In this document: piece by piece, positions 51,852 to 60,062 of the stretch | How the letters are laid out: the number at the start of each line of letters is the position of its first letter | How positions within the stretch are numbered: position 1 is the first letter of the stretch | Origin: Kitasatospora sp. NBC_01266 | Lineage (GTDB): Bacteria > Actinomycetota > Actinomycetes > Streptomycetales > Streptomycetaceae | Direction: 5' to 3' | DNA length: 64,000 bases | NCBI RefSeq assembly: GCF_036242395.1 | Contig: NZ_CP108458.1 | Span: 2,294,001-2,358,000 of the forward strand | Made by a program: the position numbers and the translations under genes | The notes under the pieces: generated by a model | Database searches by the model: none | What the model was told of the DNA's origin: nothing | What the model saw: only the letters and a program-made list of their open reading frames with translations

Positions 51852-52547
51852 CTAGCCGCGGTCGCCGACCGGCTCCAGGTAGAGGGTGTCGGTGCCGCCG
51901 CCGTCCGCGTCGTTGGCGAACTCGGCGCCCGGCCAGTCCAGCTTGACCGAGTGGGTCTCACCGGGCGGGGTGATGGTCATGGTGTTGACCTTGATGCCGG
52001 TGTGGCCCTGCGGGTTGGTGCGGAACCAGATCGGGAACTGGGTGCTCGCCCCGGCGGCGAGGGTGACGGTGCCCGGCTGGTGCGGGCCGCGCGGCACCGA
52101 GGTGGGGCCCTCGCCGGTGGTCAGGTCCACCCCGGCGAAGCCGTACAGGGTGCAGCGCGTGCCCTTGTTGGTGAAGGTGACGCTGACCTCGCGCATGTCC
52201 GCCTCGGGCGGCGTCTGCTTGCCCACGGCGGCGCTGATGGCCAGGTTGGCGGTGGTGCACTGGTCGGCGGCCGGCGCGGCACCGGTCCCCGTCCCGGTGC
52301 CGGTGCCGCTGCCGCTGCCGGTGCCGGTCGAACCCGAGCCGGACGAGCCGGACGTGTGGGTCGAACCGCTGCCGGTCGAACCGCTGCCGGTCGAGCCGCT
52401 GCCCGTGGACCCGGTGCTGGTCCGCGCCGGGCTCTGGCCACCGGCGCTCACGGTCGCGCTGCCGCTCACATCCCCCTGACAGGCGGTCAGCGCCAGCCCC
52501 GCCATGACCGCCACCGCACTTGCCGCCAGGGCACGCTGAACACGCAT
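51852..52547 (-). CDS. DUF4232 lipoprotein with Ser/Gly/Thr linker
   Basis: 231 residues from the ATG at 52547 (GGGAGACAGTGAG upstream). A lipoprotein signal ends at the lipobox LTACQG. A long Ser-Gly-Thr linker (SGSTGSGSTGSGSTHT and so on) leads to a DUF4232 domain (MREVSVTFTNKGTRCTLYGF, PGTVTLAAGASTQFPIWFRT) of immunoglobulin-like beta type. It is cell-surface exposed. Function unknown. Confidence 0.83.
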   Translation of the reverse strand: MRVQRALAASAVAVMAGLALTACQGDVSGSATVSAGGQSPARTSTGSTGSGSTGSGSTGSGSTHTSGSSGSGSTGTGSGSGTGTGTGTGAAPAADQCTTANLAISAAVGKQTPPEADMREVSVTFTNKGTRCTLYGFAGVDLTTGEGPTSVPRGPHQPGTVTLAAGASTQFPIWFRTNPQGHTGIKVNTMTITPPGETHSVKLDWPGAEFANDADGGGTDTLYLEPVGDRG

Positions 52548-52766
52548 CTCACTGTCTCCCAAAGGTGATTGAGGCCTGCGGCGCCCCCGCCGCGGCCTTT
52601 ATGAGAATCACACAGGCGACCATGATCGTCCAGCTTGGAGCGCCCCCCGGGACAGAGCTGTGACGGTGTCCCGTTCCTGTCCCAGCGGGGTGCTCGTTTC
52701 AACCCGGACGGCCTGCTGCCGCGTTGCGCGCGCGGCAGCGGGCGGCGGCGGGCGGCAGCGGGCGGC

Positions 52767-53486
52767 TCAGCCCTGGGCGCCGGTGTTCTGCAGCTGGGCC
52801 CGCGCCTGGGACAGGCTCGACTGCGGCACGCCGATCAGCACCTGCGGGGAGCCGATCTCCTTGCTCGGGCAGAACCGGGCGTCCTTCACCGGCACGTTCA
52901 CGATCAGCACCTCGTCGTTGCGGACCACGATGAGCTGACTGCCGGTCGTGCAGCTCGCGTTGGGGGCGACCGGCGGGGAGGAGAGCCAGCTGACGGGCTG
53001 GTAGACCACCTCCTGCGGCTTGAGCACGGTGCCGTGCGCCTGGTCGGTGGCGAAGGTCCCGCTGCCCAGCACGCCGGTCACCAGCTTGGTGAACGTGGGC
53101 GTGCCGTCGGTCCGCAGGTCGGCCGCCCCGTACATCACGCAGGCCTGCCCCGAGACATTGGTGAGCTTGACGACGCCGGTCCACCGGGGGTTCCCACTGC
53201 CGTCCAGGCCGACCATCTCGCCGGTGACATCGCTGTGCCCCTCCGAGCTGCCGCAGAGCGGAACATCGGCGCCGTCCGGCTTCGCCGCCGTCCCGCCGGG
53301 GTTCGCACCGGCCTGCGGCGCACCCCGCGTGGCCGAGCCGGCGGGCGCGCCGGTCACCGCCCCCGCCGCCGGCCCGGCCGACTTGGCCGGCGCGGCGGCC
53401 GACGGGGTCTCATCCGGTCCGCACGCGGTCAGCGCCAGCACGGCGCAGGTCAGGAGGGTGGCGGCGGTCAGGTGACGAGTCTTCAA
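52767..53486 (-). CDS. DUF4232 lipoprotein
   Basis: 239 residues. Lipoprotein signal with lipobox LTACGP, an Ala/Gly/Pro linker and a DUF4232 domain (GVVKLTNVSGQACVMYGAAD, FATDQAHGTVLKPQEVVYQP). The TTG at 53486 follows GGGAGA by 4 nt. It is a paralogue-like neighbour of the previous lipoprotein, on the same strand with a 219-bp gap. Confidence 0.83.
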   Translation of the reverse strand: MKTRHLTAATLLTCAVLALTACGPDETPSAAAPAKSAGPAAGAVTGAPAGSATRGAPQAGANPGGTAAKPDGADVPLCGSSEGHSDVTGEMVGLDGSGNPRWTGVVKLTNVSGQACVMYGAADLRTDGTPTFTKLVTGVLGSGTFATDQAHGTVLKPQEVVYQPVSWLSSPPVAPNASCTTGSQLIVVRNDEVLIVNVPVKDARFCPSKEIGSPQVLIGVPQSSLSQARAQLQNTGAQG

Positions 53487-53638
53487 CAGTTCTCCCGAAA
53501 CAAGTGATCAGCCCGCTCCACAACGCGGGCCAACCCTCTCCACGCCACCGACCACCCGCCAGGTTCACGGCCACCACGCGTTCGTTCCACTCGGCGGCAC
53601 TCACCCACCACAGCCCCCGTCCACCTGGCCGTCGAGCC

Positions 53639-54034
53639 TCAGAGCCCGCAGCTGGCGACACGATCGGCGCAGAGCAGCCTCATGTCCTGCGGGTCGGACG
53701 TGAAGATCGTGACGTCACCGGGCTGCCGCAGCGCTACAGCCGCAAGGGCCGCGTCGATGGCGTACTTGTGCCCGTGCAGGCCGGCCATCTCAAGAAGCTC
53801 GATCGCCTCACCTGCGATCTCCCGAGTGACCGGTTCCACGGCGATCCTGGAAAGCGTCCACGCCCACGCGACCTTCTTGACGCGGTCATGATAGGCCTCG
53901 ATGAGCGTCATCGACGTGGTCACGACGCGGATACCCGAGCGATCTGCGGCCTTCAGGCGGGCACCCGTCGTGCGGTCGCCGAGCACGGCCCGAGACAGGC
54001 CCTCGCTGTCCAGCAGATAGACAAGGTCGGACAT
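53639..54034 (-). CDS. PIN-domain toxin (VapC-like)
   Basis: 131 residues. The PIN fold carries the acidic residues expected for Mg-dependent RNase: LVYLLDSEGLSRA (Asp), TTSMTLIEAYHD (Glu), HKYAIDAALAAVA (Asp) and TSDPQDMRLL (Asp). The ATG overlaps the antitoxin stop as TGATG. Together they form a type II toxin-antitoxin pair. Confidence 0.85.
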   Translation of the reverse strand: MSDLVYLLDSEGLSRAVLGDRTTGARLKAADRSGIRVVTTSMTLIEAYHDRVKKVAWAWTLSRIAVEPVTREIAGEAIELLEMAGLHGHKYAIDAALAAVALRQPGDVTIFTSDPQDMRLLCADRVASCGL

Positions 54035-54309
54035 CAGCCCGCCTTGCGGTCCGGCAAGGACCGGGCTCTGCGCTCCGCGTGCTGCCGCTCGAGAGCGAGG
54101 CGTTCCGCCTCGGCACGCGCCAGTTCCGCCTCGGTGACTTCGCCGTACTCGCCCTCCCACCAGCCGACGAACTCGTGCAGGCGGTCACGCGCGCGCTGGC
54201 GCTCCATGGCCTGCGCGACATACCGGCTGAAGCCACCGGGCCCCACCTCGGCACGGATCTCCTCCGCCAGCTCCTCGGGCAAGGTCACGGTGTGCTTCTT
54301 CGTTGCCAT
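54034..54309 (-). CDS. RHH-type antitoxin (VapB-like)
   Basis: 91 residues. The ribbon-helix-helix N terminus is KKHTVTLPEELAEEIRAEVG, with a charged helical C-terminal tail that would neutralise the toxin. The ATG at 54309 is chosen because the residues before it are unlike the family. It is coupled to the PIN toxin by TGATG. Confidence 0.83.
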   Translation of the reverse strand: MATKKHTVTLPEELAEEIRAEVGPGGFSRYVAQAMERQRARDRLHEFVGWWEGEYGEVTEAELARAEAERLALERQHAERRARSLPDRKAG

Positions 54310-54354
54310 ACCGGTCATCATGCCGATCGGAAGGCTATCCGACCGGCTCCCGCC

Positions 54355-54765
54355 TCAGCCCTCCTCACCCTCGCCACCGCCGTCCCGCAGCCCCGACCAG
54401 TCGAGCACCAGCTGCTGGCGGCGCGGCAGCCGGCTGACGATCAGGTCGTAGGAGTCCTCGATCATCTCCAGCAGCACCCGCTCGGGCACCGAGCCGTCGA
54501 GCAGCACCGTGTTCCAGTGCCGCTTGTTCAGGTGCCAGCCGGGCGTGATCGCCGGGTAGCCGGCCCGCAGCCGCACCGCCACCTCGGGCTCGCACTTGAG
54601 GCTGACCTTCAGCGGCTCGCCGTCCAGGGTGCTGATCGCGAAGATCTTCCCGCCCACCTTGAAGACCGAGGTCTCCGGGTTGAACGGGAAGGTCTCCTCG
54701 GCACCGTTGAGGTCCAGGCAGGCGGCCTTGAGCTGATCGGGCGTCATGGGCGGCTTCGTCGTCAT
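54355..54765 (-). CDS. MmcQ/YjbR-family protein
   Basis: 136 residues with the YjbR signature: FPFNPETSVFKVGGKIFAIS, LKVSLKCEPEVAVRLRAGYP, GWHLNKRHWNTVLLDG. A small DNA-binding or binding-fold family of unclear function. The end is an acidic Gly/Glu tail. Confidence 0.88.
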   Translation of the reverse strand: MTTKPPMTPDQLKAACLDLNGAEETFPFNPETSVFKVGGKIFAISTLDGEPLKVSLKCEPEVAVRLRAGYPAITPGWHLNKRHWNTVLLDGSVPERVLLEMIEDSYDLIVSRLPRRQQLVLDWSGLRDGGGEGEEG

Positions 54766-54824
54766 GGCGGACAGTCTGCCGAACGGCACTGACGGCCGGA
54801 GCGGAGCAGCGGGCCGGCCGAACG

Positions 54825-54864
54825 CCGCAGGGCCCGTGCACCAAGTGGTGCACGGGCCCTGCGG
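54825..54864. terminator. 18-bp perfect hairpin terminator
   Basis: ccgcagggcccgtgcacc and its exact complement flank a 4-nt loop, just after the DEAD-box helicase gene. It can work in both directions. Confidence 0.85.
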
Positions 54865-54883
54865 AAAGGCTGCTGCCGAGCCG

Positions 54884-56605
54884 TCAGCGCGCGGCGCGGC
54901 GCTGGCGTCCGGTGCCGTAGTTGGAACCGGACTGCGAGCCGCTGCCCGGCTTGCTGCCCGAGGCGGCCTTGCCGATGAAGCCGGCCGCCGTACGGGAGCC
55001 GCCACCTGCGGTGGCGCCGCCCTGGCCCATCCGCTGCTTGGGGCGGCGGCGCTTCGGGTTGCCGTTGATGTCCACGTCGGTGGGACGCGAGGAGCGCGGG
55101 CCGGCCGGGCGGCGCTTGCTGGTGCTGGTGCCGGCGGGCGCGGCCTGCTCGGCGGTGACCGGCGGGGCCAGCGTGACCGCGACACCCGAGGGGGTGCGGG
55201 CGCCGGTGATCCGGGCCAGCTCGGCGTCGCCGGGGCGGACCTTGGTGGTGACCGGGCGGATCGCGGCGGCGGCCATCAGCTTGGTCATGTCCCGGCGCTG
55301 CTCGGGCAGCACCAGGGTGACCACGGTGCCCGACTCGCCGGCCCGCGCGGTGCGACCGCCGCGGTGCAGGTAGTCCTTGTGGTCGATCGGCGGGTCCACG
55401 TTGACGACCAGGTCGAGGCCGTCGATGTGGATGCCGCGCGCCGCGACGTTGGTGGCGATCAGCGCGGTGACGTGGCCGTCGCGGAACTGGTCCAGGGTGC
55501 GGTTGCGCTGCGGCTGCGACTTGCCGCCGTGCAGCGCGGCCGCGCGCACGCCGCTGGCCAGCAGCTGCTTGGCGAGGCGGTCGGCGCCGTGCTTGGTGTG
55601 CACGAACATGATCACCCGGCCCTCGCGGGCGGCGATGTGCGCGGTGGCGGAGGCCTTGTCGGCCGCCTCCAGCTGGAGCACGTGGTGCTCCATGGTGGTG
55701 ACCGCGCCCGCCGAGGGGTCCACCGAGTGGGTGACCGGGTCGGTCAGGAAGCGCTGCACCAGGCGGTCGATGTTCCGGTCCAGGGTGGCGGAGAAGAGCA
55801 TCCGCTGCCCGCCCTCGGCGACCTGCTCGAGGAGCTTGGTGACCTGCGGCAGGAAGCCCATGTCGGCCATCTGGTCGGCCTCGTCCAGGACGGTGATCCG
55901 CACCTGGTCGAGCCGGACGTCCTGGCGGTTGATCAGGTCGTCGAGCCGGCCCGGGGTGGCCACCAGCACCTCGGCGCCGCGCCGCAGCGCGTTGGCCTGG
56001 CGGGTGATCGACATGCCGCCGACCACGGTGGCGATCCGCAGGTTGACGGCGGTCGCGTACGGGGTGAGCGCGTCGGTGACCTGCTGGGCCAGCTCGCGGG
56101 TCGGGACCAGCACCAGGGCCAGCGGCTTGCGGGCGTCCGCGCGCTGTCCGGCGGTGCGGGCCAGCAGCGACAGGCCGAAGGCGAGCGTCTTGCCGGATCC
56201 GGTGCGGCCGCGGCCGAGCACGTCACGGCCGGCCAGCGAGTCCGGCAGGGTGGCGGACTGGATCGGGAAGGGCTCGGTGACGCCCTCGCGGGTGAGTGCC
56301 GAGAGCAGGCCCTTGGGCATCTCCAGCTCGGCGAAGGTGGCGGCCGGCGGGCGCGCGGGGGTGCCGGTCACCACGGTGAAGTCGGCGGGCTCGGCGACGC
56401 GGCTCTTGCTCGCGCCACGGCTGCGGCTCTGGGACTGGCTGCGCAGCCCGCCCGAGCTGCGGCCGGCGCGCGCCTGGGCGTCGCTGAAGCCGCCGGCGCT
56501 GCCGGAGCCCTGCGAGCGGCTGCCGCCGGAGCCGGCGCGGCCGGTGCCCGAGCCCTGTGCGCGGCTGCGGCCACGGCCGCCGGTGGGGCGTGACTGATCG
56601 GTCAT
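54884..56605 (-). CDS. DEAD-box RNA helicase (RhlE-like)
   Basis: 573 residues. A Gly/Ser/Arg-rich tail (about 60 residues) precedes the Q motif, then GRTGSGKTLAFGLSLLA (motif I), VLDEADQMADMGF (DEAD box), FSATLDRN (SAT) and HRGGRTARAGESG (motif VI). A basic, Gly/Arg/Ser-rich C terminus should bind RNA. Such helicases assist ribosome assembly and RNA decay, mostly in the cold. The neighbouring cold-shock gene on the same strand fits that. Confidence 0.92.
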   Translation of the reverse strand: MTDQSRPTGGRGRSRAQGSGTGRAGSGGSRSQGSGSAGGFSDAQARAGRSSGGLRSQSQSRSRGASKSRVAEPADFTVVTGTPARPPAATFAELEMPKGLLSALTREGVTEPFPIQSATLPDSLAGRDVLGRGRTGSGKTLAFGLSLLARTAGQRADARKPLALVLVPTRELAQQVTDALTPYATAVNLRIATVVGGMSITRQANALRRGAEVLVATPGRLDDLINRQDVRLDQVRITVLDEADQMADMGFLPQVTKLLEQVAEGGQRMLFSATLDRNIDRLVQRFLTDPVTHSVDPSAGAVTTMEHHVLQLEAADKASATAHIAAREGRVIMFVHTKHGADRLAKQLLASGVRAAALHGGKSQPQRNRTLDQFRDGHVTALIATNVAARGIHIDGLDLVVNVDPPIDHKDYLHRGGRTARAGESGTVVTLVLPEQRRDMTKLMAAAAIRPVTTKVRPGDAELARITGARTPSGVAVTLAPPVTAEQAAPAGTSTSKRRPAGPRSSRPTDVDINGNPKRRRPKQRMGQGGATAGGGSRTAAGFIGKAASGSKPGSGSQSGSNYGTGRQRRAAR

Positions 56606-56702
56606 ACGGTGGTACTCCGTCCTGAGCGGCCACCGTCTACCGGGTGACCTGGGGGTCGGCCGCCAGGAGGAAGATCGCCGCCCCGGCCGTTGGGCGACAT
56701 GG

Positions 56703-56736
56703 GCGAAGGCCCGCACCGTGCGGTACGGGCCTTCGC
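56703..56736. terminator. Terminator after the cold-shock gene
   Basis: gcgaaggcccg and its complement form an 11-bp stem with a 12-nt loop, 34 bp downstream of the cold-shock stop. Confidence 0.8.
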
Positions 56737-56769
56737 TGCGTCTAGCGCGTCCAGCGAGAAGCTGGAACG

Positions 56770-56976
56770 TCAGCCGATGACGCGGATGTTCTCGGCCTGC
56801 GGGCCCTTCTGGCCCTGCGTCACGTCGAACTCGACCTGCTGGCCCTCAAGGAGCTCGCGGAAGCCGTTGGCGCTGATGTTCGAGTAGTGGGCGAAGACGT
56901 CAGGGCCGCCCTCAGCCTGCTCGATGAAGCCGAAGCCCTTTTCGCTGTTGAACCACTTCACGGTGCCGGTAGCCAT
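56770..56976 (-). CDS. CspA-family cold-shock protein
   Basis: 68 residues. RNP1 is GFGFIEQ, RNP2 VFAHYS, and the start [15 protein letters not shown] is canonical. It binds single-stranded RNA or DNA as an RNA chaperone. The start is at 56976. A leader of about 155 nt holds a hairpin with a T-rich run after it. Confidence 0.95.
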   Translation of the reverse strand: MATGTVKWFNSEKGFGFIEQAEGGPDVFAHYSNISANGFRELLEGQQVEFDVTQGQKGPQAENIRVIG

Positions 56977-57072
56977 AACCGTCTCCTCTAAATACTGGGG
57001 CAACGAGATCCACACCTCGTGAACCTCGCGTAGCCGCGATCCCCATCCGGAGATGACACCGGACAAAACAAA

Positions 57073-57101
57073 TGCGCCTGTTGGTTGGACCAGCAGGCGC
57101 A
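57073..57101 (-). terminator. Terminator-like hairpin in the cold-shock leader
   Basis: A 13-bp stem (one mismatch) with a 3-nt loop, followed on the minus strand by TTTGTTTTG. It lies after a TACAGT -10 (57145-57140) and before cspA, so it could be an attenuator or terminator. Confidence 0.55.
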
Positions 57102-57210
57102 CACAAACGTTCATGGGAACCAAAACTGCAACTGAGTCGACTGTAGCACGACCGGCCCCGAAGATGATCGGACTATTTTCGGCCTCCTTGGCTCGCCCCG
57201 CACGTGGAAC

Positions 57211-57251
57211 GGGCGGGCCGGCCCGGGGATCCCTCCCGGGTCGGCCCGCCC
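57211..57251 (-). terminator. Terminator of the MMPL gene
   Basis: A 17-18-bp GC stem starting gggcgggccggcccggg, one mismatch, just downstream of the MMPL stop at 57276. Confidence 0.75.
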
Positions 57252-57275
57252 GTGGCGGTGCGGTGCGGTGGCAGG

Positions 57276-59519
57276 TCAGCGGCGGCCGACCGGCTCCCGG
57301 TCACCGCCCGCGGCCGGCTGGTCGACCGGCACCGCGTGGTCGGGCATGCCCTGGTGGCCGGGCCACCAGGCCGCGCGGCCGAGCAGCGCGGTCAGCGCGG
57401 GTGTGAAGAACATCGCCATCACGAAGGCCGAGACCACGATGCCGAAGGCCACCGAGAAGCCGATCTGGCTGAACAGGCTGTTTCCGGCCAGCAGCATGGT
57501 GGCGAAGGTCGCCGCCAGGATGCCACCCGCCGCCGCGACGGTCGGGCCGCCGTGCCGCAGCGCCATCGAGGCCGCCTCGCGGGGGTTGCGGCCCTCGCGG
57601 GCCTCCTCGCGCAGTCGGGCGATCATCAGGATGTTGTAGTCCGTCCCGATCGCCACCACGAACAGGTAGATGAACATCGGCAGCATGAACATCAGGCCGG
57701 ACTGGCCCTCGATGTTCTGGAACAGCAGGGTCGTGGCACCGACCGTGGCACCGAAGCCGAGGCCGACCGCCGCCATCAGGTACCAGGGCGCCACCGCACT
57801 GCGCAGCAGCAGGCCGAGGATCAGCATGATCAGCAGCGCCGCGACCGGGAAGACCAGCGAGTAGTCGTGGGCCATCGCGGTGTTGATGTCCTTGTAGATG
57901 GACGTGATGCCGCCCACGTACGCCTTGGTGCCCTGCGGGGCGTCGGCGTGCGCCACCGAACGCAGCTTGCCGACGGTGTCGATCGCCTTGTTGGAGGCCG
58001 GGTCGTCCTTGAGCATGACCGTGAAGTTGGCGGTCATGTGGTCGGCGCTCAGCAGCGGCTGCGGGCTGACCTGCGCCACCCCGTCGACGGCCTTGAGGTC
58101 GGCGACGTACTCGGCGAAGGCACCCTTGTCGAGCGGTGCGCCGTTGGTCGAGGTCAGGTAGACCTGCGACGGGTCGGCGGCACCGGCCGAGAAGGCGCTG
58201 GCCATCGTGTTCTGGACGACCATCGACTCCTTGGTCTTCGGCATCGAGCCGGAGGCCAGGTCGAAGTTGCCCTTGTAGCCGGTGGCGCCGAGCGCCAGGG
58301 CCACCAGGATCAGACCGGAGACGGCGGCCACCATGGCCGGACGGCGCTGCACGATGCGGCCCAGCGCGGCGAACTTGGCACCGGCCGGCTCCTGCCGCCA
58401 GCGCGTCTTGGGCTGCACGTCCTGCCGGAGCAGGCCCTTGCGGACCGCGTAGATCAGGCCCTTCTCCCAGAACAGCACCCGCTCCGGGATCCGCGAGAGC
58501 ACGGCCGGCACCAGGGTGACCGAGGCCAGCGCCGTGACGGCGACCGCGATCGCCAGCGAGGGGCCCATCGCCTTGAACATGCCCAGGCTGGAGAGGACCA
58601 GCACGCTGAAGGCCACGATGACCGCACCGGCGGCCGAGGAGATCGCCTCGCCGACCCGGCCGACGGCGTTGACCATCGCGGTCTGCCGCTCCTCGCCGGC
58701 TCGCAGCCGTTCGCGGTAGCGGAAGATCAGGAAGAGGAAGTAGTCGGTACCGACGCCGAACAGCACCACGATCAGGATCGCCGAGACCGAACTGTCCGCC
58801 TTGAGGCCGAAGGCCTTGCTGGCGTCCGCGATCAGGCCGTTGGCGACCGAGGAGAAGACCGCGATCATCATCACCGGGAGCAGGGCGATGATCGGGCTGC
58901 GGAAGATCAGGAAGAGCGTCAGCAGGATGATGACGACCGTGCCGCCACCGATCAGCGCGTTGGCCAGCTTGGAGGAGTCCTGCTGGTCCAGGTTCTGCGC
59001 GGCCGGGCCGCCGAGCTGCACCTTGAGGTCACTGCCGGCCGCCAGCGTCTTGGCGTCGTCGCGAAGCGACTTGGCCGCGTCGGCGGTCGCCGTCCCCGCC
59101 TGCGGGGTGTTCTTGTCGAAGCCGATCATCGACAGCGCGTAACGGCCGTCCGCCGAGTAGGACCCGCCCTGCGCGGCCGGCTTGGGGCTGACCGGGAGGA
59201 CCGTCTGGACGTACTGGATCTTCTCGGCGGTGAGCCCCTCGGTGACCTTGGCCATCACGGCCTGGTCGCCGGCGTCCAGCTTCCCGCCGTCGTTGCGCTC
59301 GAAGAGCAGCATCGCGGAGGGGGTGAAGTTGGCCGGGAAGGCCTTCTGCTGGAGATCCGAGGCCTGGATCGACTCGTAGTGGGTGGGCAGGAAGGAGCTC
59401 TCGTCCGTCTGCGCCGTCAGCGTCGGAGCTGTGGCGACGATGGCGACAGCGGCGACGATCCAGGCGACAATCACCCACCACGCCCGCTTGACGACGAAGT
59501 GTCCGATTCGGTGGAACAT
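57276..59519 (-). CDS. MMPL-family RND transporter
   Basis: 747 residues, the usual MMPL length. Two membrane halves each hold an MMPL domain; the Asp/Tyr-bearing spans ([38 protein letters not shown]) take part in proton relay. AGGAGGC is 9 nt before the ATG at 59519. Exports lipids or small hydrophobic compounds across the membrane. Large inverted operator-like repeats lie upstream. Confidence 0.9.
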   Translation of the reverse strand: MFHRIGHFVVKRAWWVIVAWIVAAVAIVATAPTLTAQTDESSFLPTHYESIQASDLQQKAFPANFTPSAMLLFERNDGGKLDAGDQAVMAKVTEGLTAEKIQYVQTVLPVSPKPAAQGGSYSADGRYALSMIGFDKNTPQAGTATADAAKSLRDDAKTLAAGSDLKVQLGGPAAQNLDQQDSSKLANALIGGGTVVIILLTLFLIFRSPIIALLPVMMIAVFSSVANGLIADASKAFGLKADSSVSAILIVVLFGVGTDYFLFLIFRYRERLRAGEERQTAMVNAVGRVGEAISSAAGAVIVAFSVLVLSSLGMFKAMGPSLAIAVAVTALASVTLVPAVLSRIPERVLFWEKGLIYAVRKGLLRQDVQPKTRWRQEPAGAKFAALGRIVQRRPAMVAAVSGLILVALALGATGYKGNFDLASGSMPKTKESMVVQNTMASAFSAGAADPSQVYLTSTNGAPLDKGAFAEYVADLKAVDGVAQVSPQPLLSADHMTANFTVMLKDDPASNKAIDTVGKLRSVAHADAPQGTKAYVGGITSIYKDINTAMAHDYSLVFPVAALLIMLILGLLLRSAVAPWYLMAAVGLGFGATVGATTLLFQNIEGQSGLMFMLPMFIYLFVVAIGTDYNILMIARLREEAREGRNPREAASMALRHGGPTVAAAGGILAATFATMLLAGNSLFSQIGFSVAFGIVVSAFVMAMFFTPALTALLGRAAWWPGHQGMPDHAVPVDQPAAGGDREPVGRR

Positions 59520-59610
59520 GCTTGCGATGCCTCCTGGCATGGTTCACCGCAGCCCTTGGGGGACGGGACGCCGGGCGACGGCTGACGGCTATACCGCCCA
59601 CAGGGCGTTA

Positions 59611-59669
59611 GCCGGTCGGCAGGTAAGTACTGGAGTGAGCATCATACGAGAACTTACTAGCCGACCGGC
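59611..59669. promoter_or_regulatory. Inverted operator copies upstream of the MMPL gene
   Basis: gccggtcggc (59611-59620) and gccgaccggc (59660-59669) are inverted. Extended, acttacctgccgaccggc and acttactagccgaccggc match in 16 of 18 positions on opposite strands. The arrangement around the promoter suggests TetR-family control by a regulator elsewhere. Confidence 0.65.
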
Positions 59670-60062
59670 AAGCAGCCCCCCGTGGGCCGTAGTCCTCGAT
59701 CTCGGTGCTCCCGAGGCCGACCAGCGGCCCCGCTGAGGCCGCAGCGGCCCCCGTGAGGCCGTTCCGGCGGCCTGGGAGAAGCCGGCCGGTGGCCCTGGAG
59801 ACATCCTGACGTGGCAGCTCCTGTCAATACCTCGTCCCCGGGGTGGAGATCCCTCCCCCTCAGGGTGGAGTTCGCTCCGTACCCAGGTCGGAGAAGCACC
59901 TGGGGAAAACCCCACCCCCGACTCGGGGGAAAGACCCAGGACGGACTCCCCCGCTGGCCGGATTACCGGCCAAGGCCGCTCTCCCTAGGGTCAGTTGTGA
60001 GCCCGGAAGCACCCGGGCAGCGCATCGCGGCCCGCACCGCCGCGTCTCAGGGGGAGACTCCC
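59670..60062. other. Divergent spacer between the two MMPL genes
   Basis: About 390 bp with no supported gene. It holds GGGTGGAG repeats (ggggtggagatccctccccc near 59838, cagggtggag near 59858) likely to be regulator sites for the second MMPL gene. Confidence 0.5.

Noticed and set aside
57204..59585. 793-codon plus-strand frame across the MMPL gene
   Set aside because: Repetitive Arg/Gly/His composition; the opposite strand encodes a full MMPL transporter.
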